NCBI RefSeq assembly: GCF_040807025.1
Contig: NC_090947.1
Location: forward strand, 10,540,001-10,604,000
Length of the DNA: 64,000 nt
Direction of reading: 5' to 3'
From: Struthio camelus
Lineage: Eukaryota > Chordata > Aves > Struthioniformes > Struthionidae
Below, one piece after another: positions 62,401 through 64,000 of this stretch (position 1 is the stretch's first letter; the number at the start of each line of letters is the position of its first letter). The notes below the pieces were generated by a model. The model saw nothing but the letters and a program-made list of their open reading frames with translations. It was not told where the DNA came from and ran no database searches. Position numbers and translations under genes: made by a program.

Positions 62401-63736
62401 TTACTTCCACCTATCGCAACAACGCATCGTAGCTCCATTTCCCCTATGAATCCCACATCACATTTCCAAAATGCTCCACATCCCTAACATCTTTCTCCCC
62501 ACATACTTCTAACACTTACTGTATTTCCAGCCCAACTTTGTTGGCTTGCTAGCTGAAAAAAAGATAGAAAATGCTACGGACAATCAGGAGGTGATTGCTT
62601 AGCCAATACACATATGCTGATTGATCAGTGGGTTGGTACCAAAAAAAAATTAGAAACAGCCAGAGTGCTCACTGCCCTTTCCTCACTGCACAGATTAAAA
62701 GAGTTTTTTTTCTCTACTCTGCATTATTATGAAACTTACAGGATCTTAATACTTTTGACACTGTTGCCTATCTATCACAAGTGGTCAAAATTGGCCCACA
62801 GATTCAAAAGTTATTTTGGGGGAGAATAACAAGCTGATGAATTGGATGCTCATGTTCACCTTGTTTCCTCAGAAAATTATGTTAAAAACAGCAAGCGAAC
62901 AGTGAACTTTCTTTGCCTAAATACATAAAAGAATTTTAAAAAAAAGGCAAGAGGAAAAAAAAGTGATTAGTACCTCAATCGTCAAGATCACTGGCTCCAA
63001 CACTTCATACACTATCTTCACTTTTGCAGCTGCCTGTTTGGCATGAACATCTGAATCTGCAGCCACAGCACAGACAATCTGACCAACGCAAATGACCTGT
63101 AAAATACGCATCGCTTAATAAAACAGTGGATTCAAGTGATTCCCATATGTCCTGCTAAAATTATTCTTTCATATAAACACTATCCACATTTCCTTTTTTC
63201 AATTTTGCTTTGACTCAGGTCTTCGAATTTGCTTTAGAATATCTCTGAAGCTAACAAATTTTTAGAAAGACCAGTATAACGAGGGAACAAAGGAAAATAA
63301 GGTATTCAAAAAATCCTTAAGTGACCTGAGAGCCTAAGTTCCCCTAACTTTCAGTGAAATTTGCTCTTCCAACAACTCAGATGGTTTTGTGAGATTTACA
63401 TTTCATCTGTATTCCTCTGTTTGATATATTTTTCTAGGCAGAATATAGTGCACATCAGCTATTTTGAAGTTGAAAAGGGAGTGTGAAAAATTCCAAGAGT
63501 CTATCTTGTTATATGGCTGAAGTGATTCCCTGACAAACACACAATACAAAAATTCAAGTGTCAGTCGGTCAAATTTCACCATAAAAGGCTGGAAAAAAAA
63601 CAGTTATACCTTGTTTTTTGCAAATACAATCTCCGGATCATTGGAATAGTAAAACTCATTTGTTGCTGGGACATCGTGAGCTGTTATGATATCAAACACA
63701 CCTGGTCCTTTCAGGGCCTCTGATGTATCTATAGAC
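44343..63736 (-). CDS. AOX1: Aldehyde oxidase 1, exon 18 to the last exon; 5' part lies beyond the right edge
   Basis: Eighteen exons give about 700 collinear residues of a xanthine-dehydrogenase-family molybdoflavoenzyme, nearly the whole molybdenum-cofactor domain. Visible motifs are [11 protein letters not shown] (exon 21), [18 protein letters not shown] (exon 22), [16 protein letters not shown] (exon 25), [12 protein letters not shown] (exon 27) and GIGEAG with the catalytic Glu (exon 34). It is an aldehyde oxidase, not XDH: the XDH substrate Glu right after GGAFGGK is Leu here, and the XDH Arg before the CKTNLPS segment is replaced by the Tyr of WGYACKTN. Such enzymes act as cytosolic homodimers oxidising aldehydes and N-heterocycles with O2. 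All internal splice phases agree and no stop interrupts them. The iron-sulfur and FAD exons are outside the window. The AOX1 name rests on its position farthest from BZW1. The C-terminal exon is uncertain. Confidence 0.9.
45455..45622 (-). CDS. AOX1: AOX1 exon 34 (catalytic Glu)
   Basis: 168 nt, encoding [20 protein letters not shown] and [19 protein letters not shown], ending in phase 0 at GAGATG|GTAATA. The Glu of GEAG is the family's general base. Confidence 0.95.
47041..47229 (-). CDS. AOX1: AOX1 exon 33
   Basis: 189 nt, encoding [40 protein letters not shown] and IYASK, with donor TCCAAG|GTAAGC. Confidence 0.95.
47850..47915 (-). CDS. AOX1: AOX1 exon 32
   Basis: 66 nt, encoding [20 protein letters not shown] and GQ, with donor GGACAG|GTATGT. 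Confidence 0.95.
48569..48683 (-). CDS. AOX1: AOX1 exon 31
   Basis: 115 nt, encoding [20 protein letters not shown] and [17 protein letters not shown], with donor CACAAG|GTAAAA. Confidence 0.95.
49554..49660 (-). other. Open segment bounded by splice-like sites in the AOX1 intron 30
   Basis: 107 nt between acceptor-like CCCTCTAG and donor-like GTCAG|GTAGGA, with codon-like composition unlike the AT-rich intron. One frame reads [20 protein letters not shown] and [15 protein letters not shown]. It contains an ATG in a strong context (GCCATGG). I do not recognise the protein. It is not an AOX exon: its inclusion between exons 30 and 31 would shift the frame. It could be a retrocopy fragment, an exon of another transcript, or chance. 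Confidence 0.3.
49882..49934 (-). CDS. AOX1: AOX1 exon 30
   Basis: 53 nt, from TTTTACAG|ATTAAA, encoding [17 protein letters not shown], ending in phase 2 at TTTAG|GTAATG. Confidence 0.94.
51536..51610 (-). CDS. AOX1: AOX1 exon 29
   Basis: 75 nt, encoding [20 protein letters not shown] and TWNDW, with donor ACTGG|GTAAGA. Confidence 0.95.
52133..52261 (-). CDS. AOX1: AOX1 exon 28
   Basis: 129 nt, encoding [20 protein letters not shown] and [20 protein letters not shown]. Same length as the pseudogene exon. Confidence 0.95.
52970..53065 (-). CDS. AOX1: AOX1 exon 27 (GxEMGQG motif)
   Basis: 96 nt, encoding [20 protein letters not shown] and [12 protein letters not shown], with donor TCCAG|GTACCA. 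Confidence 0.95.
54115..54342 (-). CDS. AOX1: AOX1 exon 26
   Basis: 228 nt, encoding [40 protein letters not shown] and TRYLSQ, with donor TCTCAG|GTTAGT. Confidence 0.95.
54648..54839 (-). CDS. AOX1: AOX1 exon 25 (FRGFG substrate-channel motif)
   Basis: 192 nt, encoding [40 protein letters not shown] and TGLSPEK. Tyr in WGYACKTN replaces the XDH substrate Arg. Confidence 0.95.
57186..57272 (-). CDS. AOX1: AOX1 exon 24
   Basis: 87 nt, encoding [20 protein letters not shown] and GCTPDESVL, with donor TCCTG|GTAAGG. Confidence 0.93.
58294..58381 (-). CDS. AOX1: AOX1 exon 23
   Basis: 88 nt, encoding [20 protein letters not shown] and RHPFIGKYK, with donor ACAAA|GTGAGT. Confidence 0.94.
59672..59805 (-). 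CDS. AOX1: AOX1 exon 22 (GGAFGGK motif)
   Basis: 134 nt, encoding [20 protein letters not shown] and [20 protein letters not shown]. Leu after GGAFGGK, in place of the XDH Glu, marks an aldehyde oxidase. Confidence 0.94.
60858..60982 (-). CDS. AOX1: AOX1 exon 21 (GGQEHF motif)
   Basis: 125 nt, encoding [20 protein letters not shown] and [18 protein letters not shown]. The Gln of GGQEH contacts the molybdenum centre in this family. Confidence 0.94.
61312..61760 (+). mobile_element. CR1-type LINE fragment, 3' part (plus orientation)
   Basis: It starts near GACAGGTCCAGCAGAGGGCT and includes the typical AGAGGCTGACAGAACTGCAT. It ends with ATTATTCTGTGATTCTAAGATTCTGT-type tail octamers, so the element reads on the plus strand, opposite to AOX1. 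Many differences from the usual CR1 text suggest it is old. It lies in the intron between AOX1 exons 20 and 21. Confidence 0.88.
61973..62069 (-). CDS. AOX1: AOX1 exon 20
   Basis: 97 nt, encoding [20 protein letters not shown] and [12 protein letters not shown], phase 1 at TTGAAG|GTAAAT. Confidence 0.93.
62974..63096 (-). CDS. AOX1: AOX1 exon 19
   Basis: 123 nt, encoding [20 protein letters not shown] and [16 protein letters not shown], with donor TTGAG|GTACTA. Confidence 0.93.
63610..63736 (-). CDS. AOX1: AOX1 exon 18
   Basis: 127 nt, from CAATCAG|GTCTAT, encoding [20 protein letters not shown] and FAKNK. Starts in phase 2, ends in phase 0 at ACAAG|GTATAA. It fits directly after the AHAKI of the preceding exon, which must lie beyond the right edge. 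Confidence 0.9.
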
Positions 63737-64000
63737 CTGATTGGGATATGGGAGAAAAGAAGTGTAATTCATTAGTGTTAAGAAGTGTTGCACATAGGGA
63801 GGAAACCCAAAACATGTACGCTTCTTGTATGGCCAGAATCTGCACATAAGTTCAGGCATGTCTTTTCCCTCTCCCCTGGCACATCAAGAAGTCTAGATCA
63901 AAGGGAATTAAAAAATAAAAAAATCATACTAATCTGCTTCATTTCCAGAAAACACTTACTCTAGACATAAGGAAGTCATTGGCCCATTAGAGTCCCTAAA
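63737..64000 (-). other. AOX1 intron 17, truncated by the window edge
   Basis: 264 bases upstream of exon 18. I see no part of exon 17 (expected to end in an AHAKI-like stretch), so it must lie beyond the edge. Confidence 0.7.

Noticed and set aside
63954..64000. Possible AOX1 exon 17 at the right edge (TTTAG ... CTAGA|GTAAGTG)
   Set aside because: The enclosed sequence reads nothing like the GEAxYCDDxP ... AHAKI exon in any frame, so it is probably intron.
1..64000. CRISPR arrays, operons, phage or other prokaryotic-type systems
   Set aside because: The window is vertebrate intron/exon DNA, and no regularly spaced repeats of that kind are present.

Overview
The window is vertebrate nuclear DNA, most likely from a bird. 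It has long introns with canonical GT/AG exon boundaries, three 3'-truncated LINEs that look like avian CR1 (3' tails built from the ATTCTGTG-type octamer), and the gene order aldehyde oxidase 1 – aldehyde oxidase 2 – BZW1. All three genes read on the minus strand, so transcription runs from right to left. The species cannot be told from the sequence.

Left end (about 1–3530): the 5' part of BZW1 (eIF5-mimic protein). A strong CpG island at about 2690–3530 holds its promoter and a probable non-coding first exon. It is followed by the ATG exon (2621–2684) and the next coding exon (247–423); the gene runs off the left edge. From 3530 to about 10,900 is an intergenic stretch with no supported gene. 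It contains a degenerate GC/CA-rich minisatellite-like block at about 6126–7060.

Middle (10,988–39,624): the remains of a second aldehyde oxidase gene, the positional counterpart of avian AOX2. Twenty-four pieces can be matched to the standard AOX exon series, one of them (exon 2) only tentatively. They cover the two [2Fe-2S] domains, the FAD domain and both ends of the molybdenum-cofactor domain. Two blocks of exons are absent (18–22 and 24–27), and no terminal exon was found. Several surviving exons carry lesions: donors changed from GT to CT after exons 9 and 12, an acceptor changed from AG to AA before exon 30, a nonsense codon plus a one-base deletion in exon 31, frame slips in exons 10 and 12, and a GC donor after exon 3. 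I call it a unitary pseudogene.

Right (44,343–63,736 and beyond the right edge): a collinear, well-preserved aldehyde oxidase, called AOX1. It is present from exon 18 to the last exon, covering almost the whole molybdenum-cofactor domain, and the iron-sulfur/FAD half lies beyond the window. All internal exon phases join without a stop. The one anomaly is the last exon, where the expected splice phase and the recognisable conserved C-terminus are in different frames.

The two AOX copies are tandem duplicates: exons 28, 29, 30, 32, 33 and 34 have identical lengths in both. One copy has kept and the other has lost the residues needed for molybdenum-cofactor chemistry. I found no new biological system. 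The most informative content is the decay pattern of the AOX2 copy, the odd AOX1 terminus, and an unexplained open segment bounded by splice-like sites in an AOX1 intron. Exon numbers below assume the usual 35-exon vertebrate AOX layout, with the final exon counted as 35.
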